Source: Acidobacteriota bacterium (GTDB lineage: Bacteria; Actinomycetota; Actinomycetes; Actinomycetales; Microbacteriaceae). From it: a DNA stretch of 45,226 nucleotides. Each line of letters starts with the position of its first letter. Within the stretch, counting starts at the first letter, position 1. The DNA lies in contig JABBOB010000020.1 in assembly GCA_019352055.1 (NCBI GenBank), positions 1 through 45,226 on the forward strand, in the 5' to 3' direction. Position numbers and translations under genes: made by a program. The notes under the pieces were generated by a model. That model saw only the letters and a program-made list of their open reading frames with translations. It was not told the origin of the DNA and ran no database searches. Of this stretch, positions 35,529 to 43,023 are shown one piece after another.

Positions 35529-36056
35529 TCAGCCGGCGGCGAGGATCCTCTCGAGGGTGGCGATGTTCCTCGTCGTGACGACACCGGACCGCTGCCACCG
35601 ACCGAACCGCTTCCCGAACGGGCTGTTCGGAGTGCGCCCCTTCGGCACGTCCCAGTAGACGACGCTCTCGCCCGGCCGCACCCGCTCCTCGGTGGACTCG
35701 ACGGCGAGGGCGACATCGACCAGGTCCGCGAGAGCCTCGCCCGCGTCGGCGAAGACGACGTAGGCGTGCCGGTCGCCCACCCGCGGGAACGGGTACTCCT
35801 CGACCACCAGGCGCACCACGGGCAGGCTGACGACGATCGCGGCGACATCGAACCCGAACCGATCCTCGATCACCGTCGAGATCGCGTCCGCGATCCCCCG
35901 GGGTCCGTCGACGTCGGTGGTCACGATCACGTTGCCGCTCGCCAGCACGGTCCGCACTTCGGAGAACCCGGCCTGCTCGAGCGCCGCAGCGAGATCGGAC
36001 ATCCCGAACCGCACACCGCCGACGTTGACGCCGCGCAGCAGGGCCACCGCCCTCAT
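35529..36056 (-). CDS. DUF1697 family protein
   Basis: This is a 175-residue cytosolic protein of the DUF1697 family: VALLRGVNVGG at the start, ALEQAGFSEVRTVLASGNVIV, and YWDVPKGRTPNSPFGKRFGRW near the end. Function is unknown for the whole family. GAGGAGG lies about five bases before ATG36056. Upstream, a hairpin (36081-36113) and a 16-codon micro-ORF (36152-36202) form a leader-like arrangement on the same strand. Confidence 0.88.
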   Translation of the reverse strand: MRAVALLRGVNVGGVRFGMSDLAAALEQAGFSEVRTVLASGNVIVTTDVDGPRGIADAISTVIEDRFGFDVAAIVVSLPVVRLVVEEYPFPRVGDRHAYVVFADAGEALADLVDVALAVESTEERVRPGESVVYWDVPKGRTPNSPFGKRFGRWQRSGVVTTRNIATLERILAAG

Positions 36057-36080
36057 CCGTCCTCCTCGACACGACGAGGA

Positions 36081-36113
36081 CCGGGCCGGTCTCCCAGACG
36101 GGATCCGGCCCGG
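36081..36113 (-). terminator. Terminator-like hairpin upstream of DUF1697
   Basis: CCGGGCCGG (36081-36089) pairs with CCGGCCCGG (36105-36113). The stem continues inside as TCCC/GGGA around GTCT after a small bulge. It lies between the micro-ORF and the DUF1697 ribosome binding site. It may terminate the micro-gene or attenuate DUF1697. Confidence 0.6.
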
Positions 36114-36134
36114 CTCGACGCGCGGCCTGCCCCG

Positions 36135-36164
36135 CTCGGTCGATCGCTAGATCAAGCGACCGAG
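36135..36164 (-). other. Inverted repeat overlapping micro-ORF stop codon
   Basis: CTCGGTCG (36135-36142) and CGACCGAG (36157-36164) are perfect 8-base arms around 14 bases. The TGA of the micro-ORF (36152-36154) lies in the loop. A CGCT/AGCG pairing is an alternative inner stem. Confidence 0.6.
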
Positions 36165-36202
36165 GTGGAAGGCGCGTCGATGTTCATGGATGAATCTGCC
36201 AT
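36152..36202 (-). CDS. Candidate 16-residue micropeptide or leader peptide
   Basis: This short ORF encodes MADSSMNIDAPSTSVA. Its ribosome binding site, AGGAGGTGAT, is a full complement of the 16S 3' end, with GGAGG eight bases from ATG36202. A -35-like TTGCAT and -10-like CACGCT, 17 bases apart, lie upstream. Hairpins overlap the stop and follow it. The peptide is Ser/Thr-rich and acidic, with no hydrophobic helix or cysteine. It could be a leader peptide for DUF1697, a modified-peptide precursor, or simply a spurious ORF behind a fortuitous site. No match is recognised. Confidence 0.5.
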   Translation of the reverse strand: MADSSMNIDAPSTSVA

Positions 36203-36222
36203 GCGCATCACCTCCTGGCCTC

Positions 36223-36251
36223 AGCGTGCGCCTCTCCGCCTGCGGATGCAA
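36223..36251 (-). promoter_or_regulatory. Possible promoter of micro-ORF
   Basis: TTGCAT (36246-36251) and CACGCT (36223-36228) on the minus strand are separated by 17 bases, with transcription predicted to start just before the Shine-Dalgarno sequence at about 36215. Confidence 0.45.
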
Positions 36252-36322
36252 GGGCCCGGACCCGACATCCCGTCCGGCGCTCCCCGCACGGCGCCTCGAC
36301 GTGCGGTTCCTAGGCTGGACGG

Positions 36323-37651
36323 GTGAGCGACGGCGCCTTCTCCTCGCGGTTCCGCGTCGCGACCGGTGGGGTGTTCGCGCTCGGGTTCCTGATCGCCTTC
36401 GAAGCGCTTGCCGTCACGACGGCCATGCCGCTCGCCGCTCGGGATCTGCACGGACAGTCCGTCTACGCGCTCACGTTCTCGGCGTTCGCCGCCGCAGGTG
36501 TGATCGGCAACGTGGGTGCTGGAGGCTGGGCCGACCGGAGCGGTCCGAAACGCCCCCTCCTCGTCGGCGTCGCCGTGTTCGCCGCCGGGCTGCTCGCCTC
36601 CGGCACCGCGACGACGATGCCGGTGCTGATCGCGGGCCGCGCGCTGCAGGGCTTCGGTGCAGGCGCGATCGGGGTCGCCCTGTACGTGCTGGTCGCGCGG
36701 GTGTACCCGGAGCGCCTCCACCCGCGGGTGTTCGCGCTGCTCGCCGCAGCCTGGGTGCTGCCGTCGCTGATCGGACCGTTCGCGGCCGGTGCGGTGTCCA
36801 CCTGGCTGAGCTGGCACTGGGTCTTCATCGGGATCATCCCGCTCGTGGCCGCCGCGACCCTCCTGCTCCTGCCGCAGCTCCGGGCGCGGCCGATGCCGGG
36901 TACCGGGGCGAGGATCCCGATCGCCAGGATCCTGTGGTCCGCGCTGGCCGCGGCGGCACTCCTCGCCATGCGGCCGCTGCTCGACGTGCCCGGGGCCGGC
37001 CCGGTGCTGGCGGCGCTCGCCGCCGTGGGCGCCATCGCGGCGCTGCGGCCCCTGCTGCCCGCCGGAACGCTGCGCGCCGCCCGCGGACTCCCCGCGGTGA
37101 TCGTGGCACGTGGGATGTTCAGTGCGGGCTTCGCCGCGGCGGACGCCTACCTGCCGTACTCGCTCATCGCGCTCCGCGGCCTGCAGCCGGTCGTCGCGGG
37201 CGGGATCGCGACGGTCGGCGCGATCTCCTGGGCGGCCGGATCCGAACTGCAGAGCCGGTTCAGCGAGCGCCTGTCGGACCGCCGCTGCATCGGGCTCGGG
37301 GCCACGTCGTTCTTCGTCGGTGCCGCACTCGTCGGCGCGGGCACGTGGGCGGCGCTCATCCCCGTCGTCGTGGTCGGCTGGCTGCTCGCGGGGCTCGGCA
37401 TCGGCACCGCCTATCCGCGCCTCAGCACCGCGACGCTCGCCCTGTCGGCACCCGAGGAGCGGGGCAGGAACAGCGCGGCGCTCCAGATCGGCGACGGCTT
37501 CGGCAACGGGCTCGCGCTCACCGTCGTGGGTGTGGTGACGGCGTTCGCACCCGACGGCGAGTTCGTGGGCGCGTTCGGACTCGCCGCGATCCTCGGCCTC
37601 GGCGTCCTCCTCGTCGCACGGCGGACCGCGACCCGGCCCTTGGCTCGCTGA
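36323..37651 (+). CDS. MFS transporter
   Basis: This is a 442-residue major facilitator with 12-14 hydrophobic helices. A motif A loop (GWADRSGPKRPLL) and a second-half FSERLSDRR loop are visible. The helix 1 text FEALAVTTAMPLAARDL resembles DHA2/DHA1 multidrug exporters. Substrate unknown. GTG36323 lies six bases after TAGGCT (36311-36316), giving a leaderless mRNA. The spacer GGACGG is identical to that before the DUF5134 gene. It diverges from the DUF1697 region. Confidence 0.88.
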   Translation: MSDGAFSSRFRVATGGVFALGFLIAFEALAVTTAMPLAARDLHGQSVYALTFSAFAAAGVIGNVGAGGWADRSGPKRPLLVGVAVFAAGLLASGTATTMPVLIAGRALQGFGAGAIGVALYVLVARVYPERLHPRVFALLAAAWVLPSLIGPFAAGAVSTWLSWHWVFIGIIPLVAAATLLLLPQLRARPMPGTGARIPIARILWSALAAAALLAMRPLLDVPGAGPVLAALAAVGAIAALRPLLPAGTLRAARGLPAVIVARGMFSAGFAAADAYLPYSLIALRGLQPVVAGGIATVGAISWAAGSELQSRFSERLSDRRCIGLGATSFFVGAALVGAGTWAALIPVVVVGWLLAGLGIGTAYPRLSTATLALSAPEERGRNSAALQIGDGFGNGLALTVVGVVTAFAPDGEFVGAFGLAAILGLGVLLVARRTATRPLAR

Positions 37652-37724
37652 CCCGCTCGGCGGCGTCCCCGGCGACTTCGGCGGTCCGAGCGTCCGATCC
37701 CGTCGGGATCGCCCCGAACAGGAC

Positions 37725-37764
37725 GCGCCGCCGCCACCCTGCGGGGAGCGGGCGGCGGCGGCGC
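37725..37764. terminator. Bidirectional terminator between MFS and nrdB
   Basis: GCGCCGCCGCC (37725-37735) pairs with GGCGGCGGCGC (37754-37764), followed on the plus strand by CTTTCC. The site lies between convergent genes. Confidence 0.7.
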
Positions 37765-37782
37765 CTTTCCGGAGGCGCGGCG

Positions 37783-38775
37783 TCACCGGGAGGAGACGGT
37801 CGCCTGCGCGTTCGACTCGTACGAGGTGTTGGTCGACTCGAAGAAGTTGACGAGCTGCAGCGTGTCGTTCGCCGTGGCCATCCACTTCGCCGGGTTGGAC
37901 ACCTTGTACTCGGCCTCGAAGCCGAGCTCCTCGAGCCGGCGGTCCGCCAGGTACTTGACGTACTGGTTGATGTAGTTCGCGTTCAGCCCGAGGATCCCGC
38001 CGGGGAGCAGGTCGCGGTTGTACTGCTCCTCCATCGCGACGGCGCCCACGATCATCTGCCGGATCTCCTCCGCGAACTCGGGCGTCTGGAGGTCCTCGTT
38101 CTCCTCGAGCACCGTCAGGATCAGGTTGATCCCGAACTTCAGGTGCAGCGACTCGTCGCGGACGATCCAGTCGACGAGCGAGCCGAAGTTGCGCAGCAGG
38201 TTCCGCTGGCGGAACGACAGCGCCACCATGAAGCCCGAGTAGAACCAGATGCCCTCGAGGATCACGTTGTACGCGACCAGGTTGCGGACGAAGTCCTGCT
38301 TGCCCGCCGTCGTGGTGATGTCGAGGGTCTGCTCGCTCATCCTGCGGATGAACTCGACCTCGAACTGCTCCTTGGCCGCCATCGACGGGATGTCGACGTG
38401 GGAGTTGTAGGCCTCGTCGCGGTCGATCGGGAACGTCTCGAGGACGTACTCGAACGACATGCAGTGGTTGGCCTCCTCCCACATCTGCTTGGCGAGGTAG
38501 AGGTGGGCCTCGGGAGCGTTCACGTAGGGGTAGACGCCGAATGCGAGCGCCTTGTTCACGAGCAGCTCGCTCGGGTTGAAGTAGCTCATCAGGAACGTCA
38601 CCGCATGACGCTCCTCGTCGGTCATCCGCTTGAAGTCCGCGATGTCCTCACCGAGCTGGATCTCGTTCGGGAACCAGGTGTTCGCGACGGCCTGCTCGTA
38701 CAGGTCCATCGCCCACTGGTACCGGACCGGCTTCAGCAGCAGGCCCTCTTGAATGCCGGTGCCGAGAATGCCCAT
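37783..38775 (-). CDS. nrdB: Ribonucleotide reductase small subunit, class Ic-type (NrdB/R2)
   Basis: This 330-residue ferritin-like subunit generates the oxidant for dNTP synthesis. Metal ligands read E70, E101, H104, E174, E208 and H211. The position of the usual tyrosyl radical is F108, and the first ligand is Glu rather than Asp. These seven positions match Chlamydia trachomatis R2 (E89, E120, H123, F127, E193, E227, H230) with a constant offset of 19, the signature of class Ic enzymes that use a Mn(IV)/Fe(III) cofactor instead of a tyrosyl radical. A Trp in NTWFPNE and a Tyr near the C terminus can complete the radical path to NrdA. ATG38775 has GAGGGAAGAG directly upstream. It is the last gene of the nrd operon. 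Confidence 0.93.
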   Translation of the reverse strand: MGILGTGIQEGLLLKPVRYQWAMDLYEQAVANTWFPNEIQLGEDIADFKRMTDEERHAVTFLMSYFNPSELLVNKALAFGVYPYVNAPEAHLYLAKQMWEEANHCMSFEYVLETFPIDRDEAYNSHVDIPSMAAKEQFEVEFIRRMSEQTLDITTTAGKQDFVRNLVAYNVILEGIWFYSGFMVALSFRQRNLLRNFGSLVDWIVRDESLHLKFGINLILTVLEENEDLQTPEFAEEIRQMIVGAVAMEEQYNRDLLPGGILGLNANYINQYVKYLADRRLEELGFEAEYKVSNPAKWMATANDTLQLVNFFESTNTSYESNAQATVSSR

Positions 38776-38805
38776 CTCTTCCCTCTTCCTCTTTCTCATC
38801 GGGTC

Positions 38806-38840
38806 CGCCGGGGCCTCTCCCCGAGGAGAAGGCCCCGGCG
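38806..38840 (-). terminator. Strong hairpin inside the nrd operon, between tail ORF and nrdB
   Basis: The arm 38806-38820 (CGCCGGGGCCTCTCC) pairs with 38825-38840 apart from one bulged base, with a four-base loop. There is no U-tract. It may be a partial terminator or an mRNA stability/processing element setting the NrdA:NrdB ratio. Confidence 0.6.
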
Positions 38841-38870
38841 TCGAACCGTGCGGCTAGGTCGTACGCCCGC

Positions 38871-38960
38871 CTACTGGCAGGAGTCGCACTGCAGCAGGTC
38901 CATCGGGTCCATCGGTACGGAGTAACCGTCGACCTGGTCGGTCTCGTTCTCGAATCCCAT
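38871..38960 (-). CDS. 29-residue split-off NrdA C-terminal redox tail (CxxC)
   Basis: This small ORF ends MDLLQCDSCQ, like the C terminus of many NrdA proteins that end in a C-(D/E)-x-C-Q motif. In R1 proteins this flexible tail carries the cysteine pair that re-reduces the active site after each turnover. The NrdA encoded upstream lacks it. The ORF is in the same frame as nrdA, separated only by the TGA stop and one GTC codon. AAGGGGGAG, overlapping the end of nrdA, lies six bases before ATG38960, a strong ribosome binding site. Either the tail is made as a free peptide by reinitiation, or some ribosomes read through TGA, or the TGA is a base error. Missed by normal length cut-offs. Confidence 0.8.
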   Translation of the reverse strand: MGFENETDQVDGYSVPMDPMDLLQCDSCQ

Positions 38961-38963
38961 GAC

Positions 38964-41468
38964 TCACTCCCCCTTGCCAGCGTCGGTGCCGCGCACCGGC
39001 GATCCGAGTCCACCGAACCCGCGGCGCGCGGGCCCGGTGGGTGCGGCGACCGCGGGCTGCGGCGCCGCTGCTCCGAAGCCCCGTCGGGCGGTGGGCGCAG
39101 CCCCCGCGCCCTGTCCGACGGTCTCGGCCTTGTTCACCCGCACGGTCGACTGCTCGGCGGTGTGCCGTGGCTTCATGTGCAGGTAGTAGGTCGTCTTGAC
39201 CCCGCGCTCCCAAGCGGCGGAGTAGATCGACATCATGTCGCCGAGATCACGCGTCTCGAGGTACATGTTCCGGCTGATCGCCTGGTCGATCCACTTCTGC
39301 GCGCGGGCCGCGACCTCGAGGAAGGCGTACGGCGACAGCTGGAAGCTCGTCTTGTACGTCGACTTGATGTCGTCGGGGATCTCCGCGATGTGCTGGATGT
39401 CGCCCTGGCTGCGCAGGATCGCCTCGCGAACCCGCTCCCACAGTCCCGCGCTCTGCAGCGTGCCGACCAGGTTGCGGTTCACCTCGAGGAACTTGCCCGA
39501 GGAGGTGGAGCGGCTGAAGATCTGGGAGAACTGCGGGTCGAGCCCCGGCGTCGTACCGGCGACGAGGCCGATCGAGGCGGTGGGCGCGATCGCCATCAGC
39601 GTCGCGTTGCGCATGCCGCCCTTGACCCGGGCACGCAGCGCGTCCCAGTCGAGCCGCGTGGTGCGGTCGACCAGCACGGGCACCCCGCGCTCGGCCTCCG
39701 TGATCGCGATGGTGTCGAACGGCACCATCCCTTCGCTCCAGCGCGAGCCCTGGAAGTTCGGGTACGCCCCGCGCTCCTGCGCCAGATCGACCGACTCCTC
39801 GATCGCGGCGTACGAGACGTGCTCCATGATCTCGTCGATCAGGGCGTACGCCTCCTCGCTCTCGTAGGAGAAGCCGAGCCGCTCCACGACGTCGGTGAAC
39901 CCCATGACACCGAGCCCGATGGCGCGGTTCTGCTCGTTGGAGTGGTCGGCCTCGTCGACGCTCGAGATCGTGATGTCGATCAGGTTGTCGAGCTGGCGGA
40001 CCGCGCTCTTCGCGCTCGACGCGATCTGCGCCCAGTCGAAGCCGAGCTTCCCGTGCGCGTCGGTCACCAGGTGCCGCGACAGGTTGATCGAGGCGAGGTT
40101 GCAGACGGAGACGTTGTCCCGGTCCTGGGGCAGCGTGATCTCGGTGCAGAGGTTCGAGGAGTGGATCGTGCCGGTGTTGTTGTTCAGCGCCCGGTTGTTG
40201 ATCGTGTCCTTCCACGTCAGCCACGGGTGCGACGTGGTCTGCAGCGCCATCAGGATCGACTTGAACTGCTCGCGGGCGCCGATGCGCTTGAAGGCGCGGA
40301 TCCGGCCCGCCTCGGCCTCGGCCACGTAGAACGCGTAGCGCTCGGAGAACGCCTTGCCGGTGAGCTCGTTGAGGTCCGAGACCTCCAGCGGGTCGAACAG
40401 GTACCAGGCGTCGTCGTTCTGGACGCGCTTCATGAACTCGTCGGAGATCCAGACGGCCGTGTTCGCGGTGCGGGTGCGGCGGTACGGGTCGCCGGAGTTC
40501 TGGCGCAGGTCGAGGAACTCGGGGAAGTCGAGGTGCCAGTTCTCCATGTAGAAGCAGAGGGCGCCGAACTTCTTGCCGCCCCGGGAGACCGCCCGGAGGA
40601 TCGAGTCGATCGTGTGCATGAACGGGATCGGACCGGTGGAGGTGGTGTTGTTCGACCGGATCGGCGAGCCCTGCGCGCGCAGCTTCGTGACCGAGAGGCC
40701 GATGCCGCCCGTGCCCTTGGTCAGCCACATGACGTCGCGCGTCGTCTTCGCGATGTGCTCGATGTCGTCCTGCATCTCGAGGACGAAGCAGTTCGACAGC
40801 TGCGGGTACTTCGTGCCCGCGTTCACCAGGGTGGAGCCGGCGGCGAGGTAGTCGAGCCGCGACATCTTGGCGTAGAAGCCGAGCGCCGCCTTCGTCGGGT
40901 CCGCCTCGTTCAGGGACAGCCCCATCGCGATGCGCATCCAGAAGTACTGCGGCACCTCGAGCGGCTCGTTGTTCCGCGACTTGATGCCGTAGCGGTTGTT
41001 CAGGGTGACGACCCCGATGTACTTCAGCAGCTCGTCGTGGGAGGGGTCGAGCGCCGCTGCGAGGGCGTCGAGGTCGAACATCGAGCCGAGGCGCGGGTCG
41101 AGCAGGTCCTCCGCGACACCGCGCTCGACGTAGCCGCGGAAGCGCTGGCGGTGCAGGCCGGGCACCTGCGCGTCGTCGGCGTAGTCCCCGAGGACGCGCT
41201 TGTAGATGGTCTTCAGCAGCAGGCGGGCGGCGACGGTGTCGAAGGCCGGGTCGTCCTTGACGTTCTGGAGGGCGACCTGGATGACGGCCTCGTCCAGCTG
41301 CTGCGTCGTGATGCCGTCGAAGAGCGTGAGCTCGAGCTCGGATGCGATCTGCGTCACCCAGGTGATGTTGGGGTCCAGACCGGCGCTCGCATGCTCGATC
41401 GCCAGGTTGATCTTGTTCGCGTCGTACGGCTCACGTGTTCCGTCCCGCTTGACCACCGTGATGCCCAT
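38964..41468 (-). CDS. nrdA: Ribonucleotide reductase large subunit NrdA lacking C-terminal cysteines
   Basis: This is the catalytic class I R1 subunit, 834 residues, which reduces ribonucleoside diphosphates in the cytosol. An ATP-cone (about 1-90) for activity control precedes the ten-stranded barrel. Active-site residues are all visible: C227 (LSNCFVL), N439/C441/E443 (SSNLCTEI), C456 (SVCNLAS) and the radical-transfer tyrosines Y761-Y762 (TTYYLHM). After about 780 comes an Ala/Gly/Pro linker with two ARRGFG repeats and no cysteine, then TGA. The expected CxxC tail is in the next ORF in the same frame. ATG41468 has AGGAGG upstream. Two NrdR boxes precede the operon. Confidence 0.93.
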   Translation of the reverse strand: MGITVVKRDGTREPYDANKINLAIEHASAGLDPNITWVTQIASELELTLFDGITTQQLDEAVIQVALQNVKDDPAFDTVAARLLLKTIYKRVLGDYADDAQVPGLHRQRFRGYVERGVAEDLLDPRLGSMFDLDALAAALDPSHDELLKYIGVVTLNNRYGIKSRNNEPLEVPQYFWMRIAMGLSLNEADPTKAALGFYAKMSRLDYLAAGSTLVNAGTKYPQLSNCFVLEMQDDIEHIAKTTRDVMWLTKGTGGIGLSVTKLRAQGSPIRSNNTTSTGPIPFMHTIDSILRAVSRGGKKFGALCFYMENWHLDFPEFLDLRQNSGDPYRRTRTANTAVWISDEFMKRVQNDDAWYLFDPLEVSDLNELTGKAFSERYAFYVAEAEAGRIRAFKRIGAREQFKSILMALQTTSHPWLTWKDTINNRALNNNTGTIHSSNLCTEITLPQDRDNVSVCNLASINLSRHLVTDAHGKLGFDWAQIASSAKSAVRQLDNLIDITISSVDEADHSNEQNRAIGLGVMGFTDVVERLGFSYESEEAYALIDEIMEHVSYAAIEESVDLAQERGAYPNFQGSRWSEGMVPFDTIAITEAERGVPVLVDRTTRLDWDALRARVKGGMRNATLMAIAPTASIGLVAGTTPGLDPQFSQIFSRSTSSGKFLEVNRNLVGTLQSAGLWERVREAILRSQGDIQHIAEIPDDIKSTYKTSFQLSPYAFLEVAARAQKWIDQAISRNMYLETRDLGDMMSIYSAAWERGVKTTYYLHMKPRHTAEQSTVRVNKAETVGQGAGAAPTARRGFGAAAPQPAVAAPTGPARRGFGGLGSPVRGTDAGKGE

Positions 41469-41530
41469 GAACGCCTCCTCCTGAGGGGCTTCGATCGTGC
41501 CGGTCGGCACTCCCCCCACAACCGGGGGAC

Positions 41531-41576
41531 CACTATATGTCGGGGTGGGCGTGCGAAAGCAACCCAACATGTTGTG
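41531..41576 (-). promoter_or_regulatory. Pair of NrdR boxes upstream of nrdA
   Basis: CACTATATGTCGGG (41531-41544) and CCCAACATGTTGTG (41563-41576) fit the NrdR consensus CACWAYATRTWGTG at 12 and 13 of 14 positions. Their centres are 32 bp apart, about three helical turns, as usual for NrdR pairs. They predict repression of nrdAB by the dNTP-sensing regulator NrdR, whose gene is not in the window. The remainder of the 325-base gap (41469-41793) holds the nrdA ribosome binding site and, on the other strand, the -10 of the MFS gene. I see no ORF in it. Confidence 0.8.
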
Positions 41577-41793
41577 CAATTCATCGGCGTGTCGTCCACA
41601 GGTGATACCGCGGGTCTGTGGACAACGGACTCGGACCTGGGGAGACGCTAGGTCCGCCCACCGACACCGCCTGGGTACGGGCGGTGGAGAACCCGCCCGG
41701 CCCCCGGGCGTGTCCCGCGCCCCGATCCGGCGACCGTCGGCCGCCGCTCGCCCCTGCTTCCGCGGGCGCGGCGGGCCCTACGCTTGAGGGGCT

Positions 41794-43014
41794 GTGAGCG
41801 GGAGCGGATTCGGTGACCTGGTGCGCGCCCGCGGGGTGCTGCGCATCATCGCCGCGCAGCTCACCGCGCGGTTCCCCTCCGGCATGCTCTCGCTCGGCCT
41901 GCTCTTCCACGTGGAGGGGCGCACCGGCTCCTACGGGGTCGCCGGCGTGGTGCTCGCCGCGCTGAGCATCGGCCAGGCGCTCGCGGGTCCGGCGACCGGG
42001 AGGCTCATGGGGCGACTCGGCATCCGGCCGGTCATCGTCGTCACGACCGTGCTGTGCGCCGCGGCGATCGCCTGCATCGCGCTCATCGATCTCACGCCGG
42101 TCGGCATCGTCGTGCTCGCGCTGGTCGCCGGGCTGACGTTCCCCCCGATCACCTCCGCGGTCCGAACGATCTATCCGAAGCTCGTGCCCGCGTCGATGCT
42201 GGGCACGCTGTTCTCGCTGGACGCGTCGCTGCAGGAGCTGATCTGGATCGGAGGGCCCGTGCTCGTGACCTTCCTGGCGACGGGTGTCAGCACCGCGATC
42301 GCACTGCTGGTCTCCGCAGTCCTGCTGGTCGGGGGCGGCGCCTGGTTCGCCGCATCCCGGGAGGTCGGGCGCGTGCGCATCCCCCGCAGCAAGCGGCGGT
42401 TCGGGGTCGTGCTGCTGCGCCCGCAGGTCGCACTGATGACGCTCGTCGGGTTCCTCGTGATCGCGTCCTGCGCGGCCATCGAGGCGAGCGTCGCCGGCTA
42501 CTTCGGCGAGAACGACCCGACCAGCGGCGTGGTCCTCGCGATCTGGTCGCTCGCCTCCCTCGCCGGGGGCTTCACGCTCGGCCGGCTGGCGATGCGACCG
42601 TGGTCGCTCGCCCTCCGCCTGACGGTCGTCGCGGTCGGCGCGGCGATGACGCCGTTCCTGCCGGGCTTCTGGGGCCTCACCGCAGCCCTCGTCGTCTCGG
42701 GCTTCGGACTCGCCCCGGCGCTCGGGATGGTCTCGGCGATCGTCTCGAGCTCGGTGCGGTTCAGCGACACCGCGGAGGCGTACGGCTGGACGAACACCGG
42801 GCAGCTCGTCGGCGTCGCGCTCGGGGCCGCGCTCGCCGGGCAGGCGCTCGACCGGTTCGGTCCGCCGACGGCGTTCGCGTGCGGCGCGGTGCTCGCGGTG
42901 CTCGCCGCCCTGGCCGCCACCGCGGGCATGCGCGCCTTCCCCGACCTGAAGGGCAGGAACGCCGGCCCGGTGCCCGACACGGCGCCGATCGCGCTCCCGC
43001 CGAGCGCCGGCTGA
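41794..43014 (+). CDS. MFS transporter
   Basis: This is a 406-residue twelve-helix major facilitator, beginning with a short cytosolic stretch (LVRARGVLRIIAAQLTARFPSG) and with a motif A-like loop GPATGRLMGRLGIRP after helix 2. It resembles the putative exporters common in actinobacteria. Substrate unknown. GTG41794 lies nine bases after TACGCT (41779-41784), so the leader is absent or only a few bases long. It diverges from nrdA and converges on the next gene with a nine-base gap. Confidence 0.85.
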   Translation: MSGSGFGDLVRARGVLRIIAAQLTARFPSGMLSLGLLFHVEGRTGSYGVAGVVLAALSIGQALAGPATGRLMGRLGIRPVIVVTTVLCAAAIACIALIDLTPVGIVVLALVAGLTFPPITSAVRTIYPKLVPASMLGTLFSLDASLQELIWIGGPVLVTFLATGVSTAIALLVSAVLLVGGGAWFAASREVGRVRIPRSKRRFGVVLLRPQVALMTLVGFLVIASCAAIEASVAGYFGENDPTSGVVLAIWSLASLAGGFTLGRLAMRPWSLALRLTVVAVGAAMTPFLPGFWGLTAALVVSGFGLAPALGMVSAIVSSSVRFSDTAEAYGWTNTGQLVGVALGAALAGQALDRFGPPTAFACGAVLAVLAALAATAGMRAFPDLKGRNAGPVPDTAPIALPPSAG

Positions 43015-43023
43015 CCCGGCACG

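Noticed and set aside
36180-36326. Plus-strand ORF opposite the micro-ORF (starting MFMDES)
   Set aside because: No ribosome binding site, runs into the promoter of the MFS gene, and has a composition like a shadow frame.
38964-38966. TGA in nrdA as a selenocysteine codon
   Set aside because: No redox role for that position, no evident SECIS-like hairpin directly after it, and a strong ribosome binding site with ATG follows. Reinitiation or read-through is simpler.
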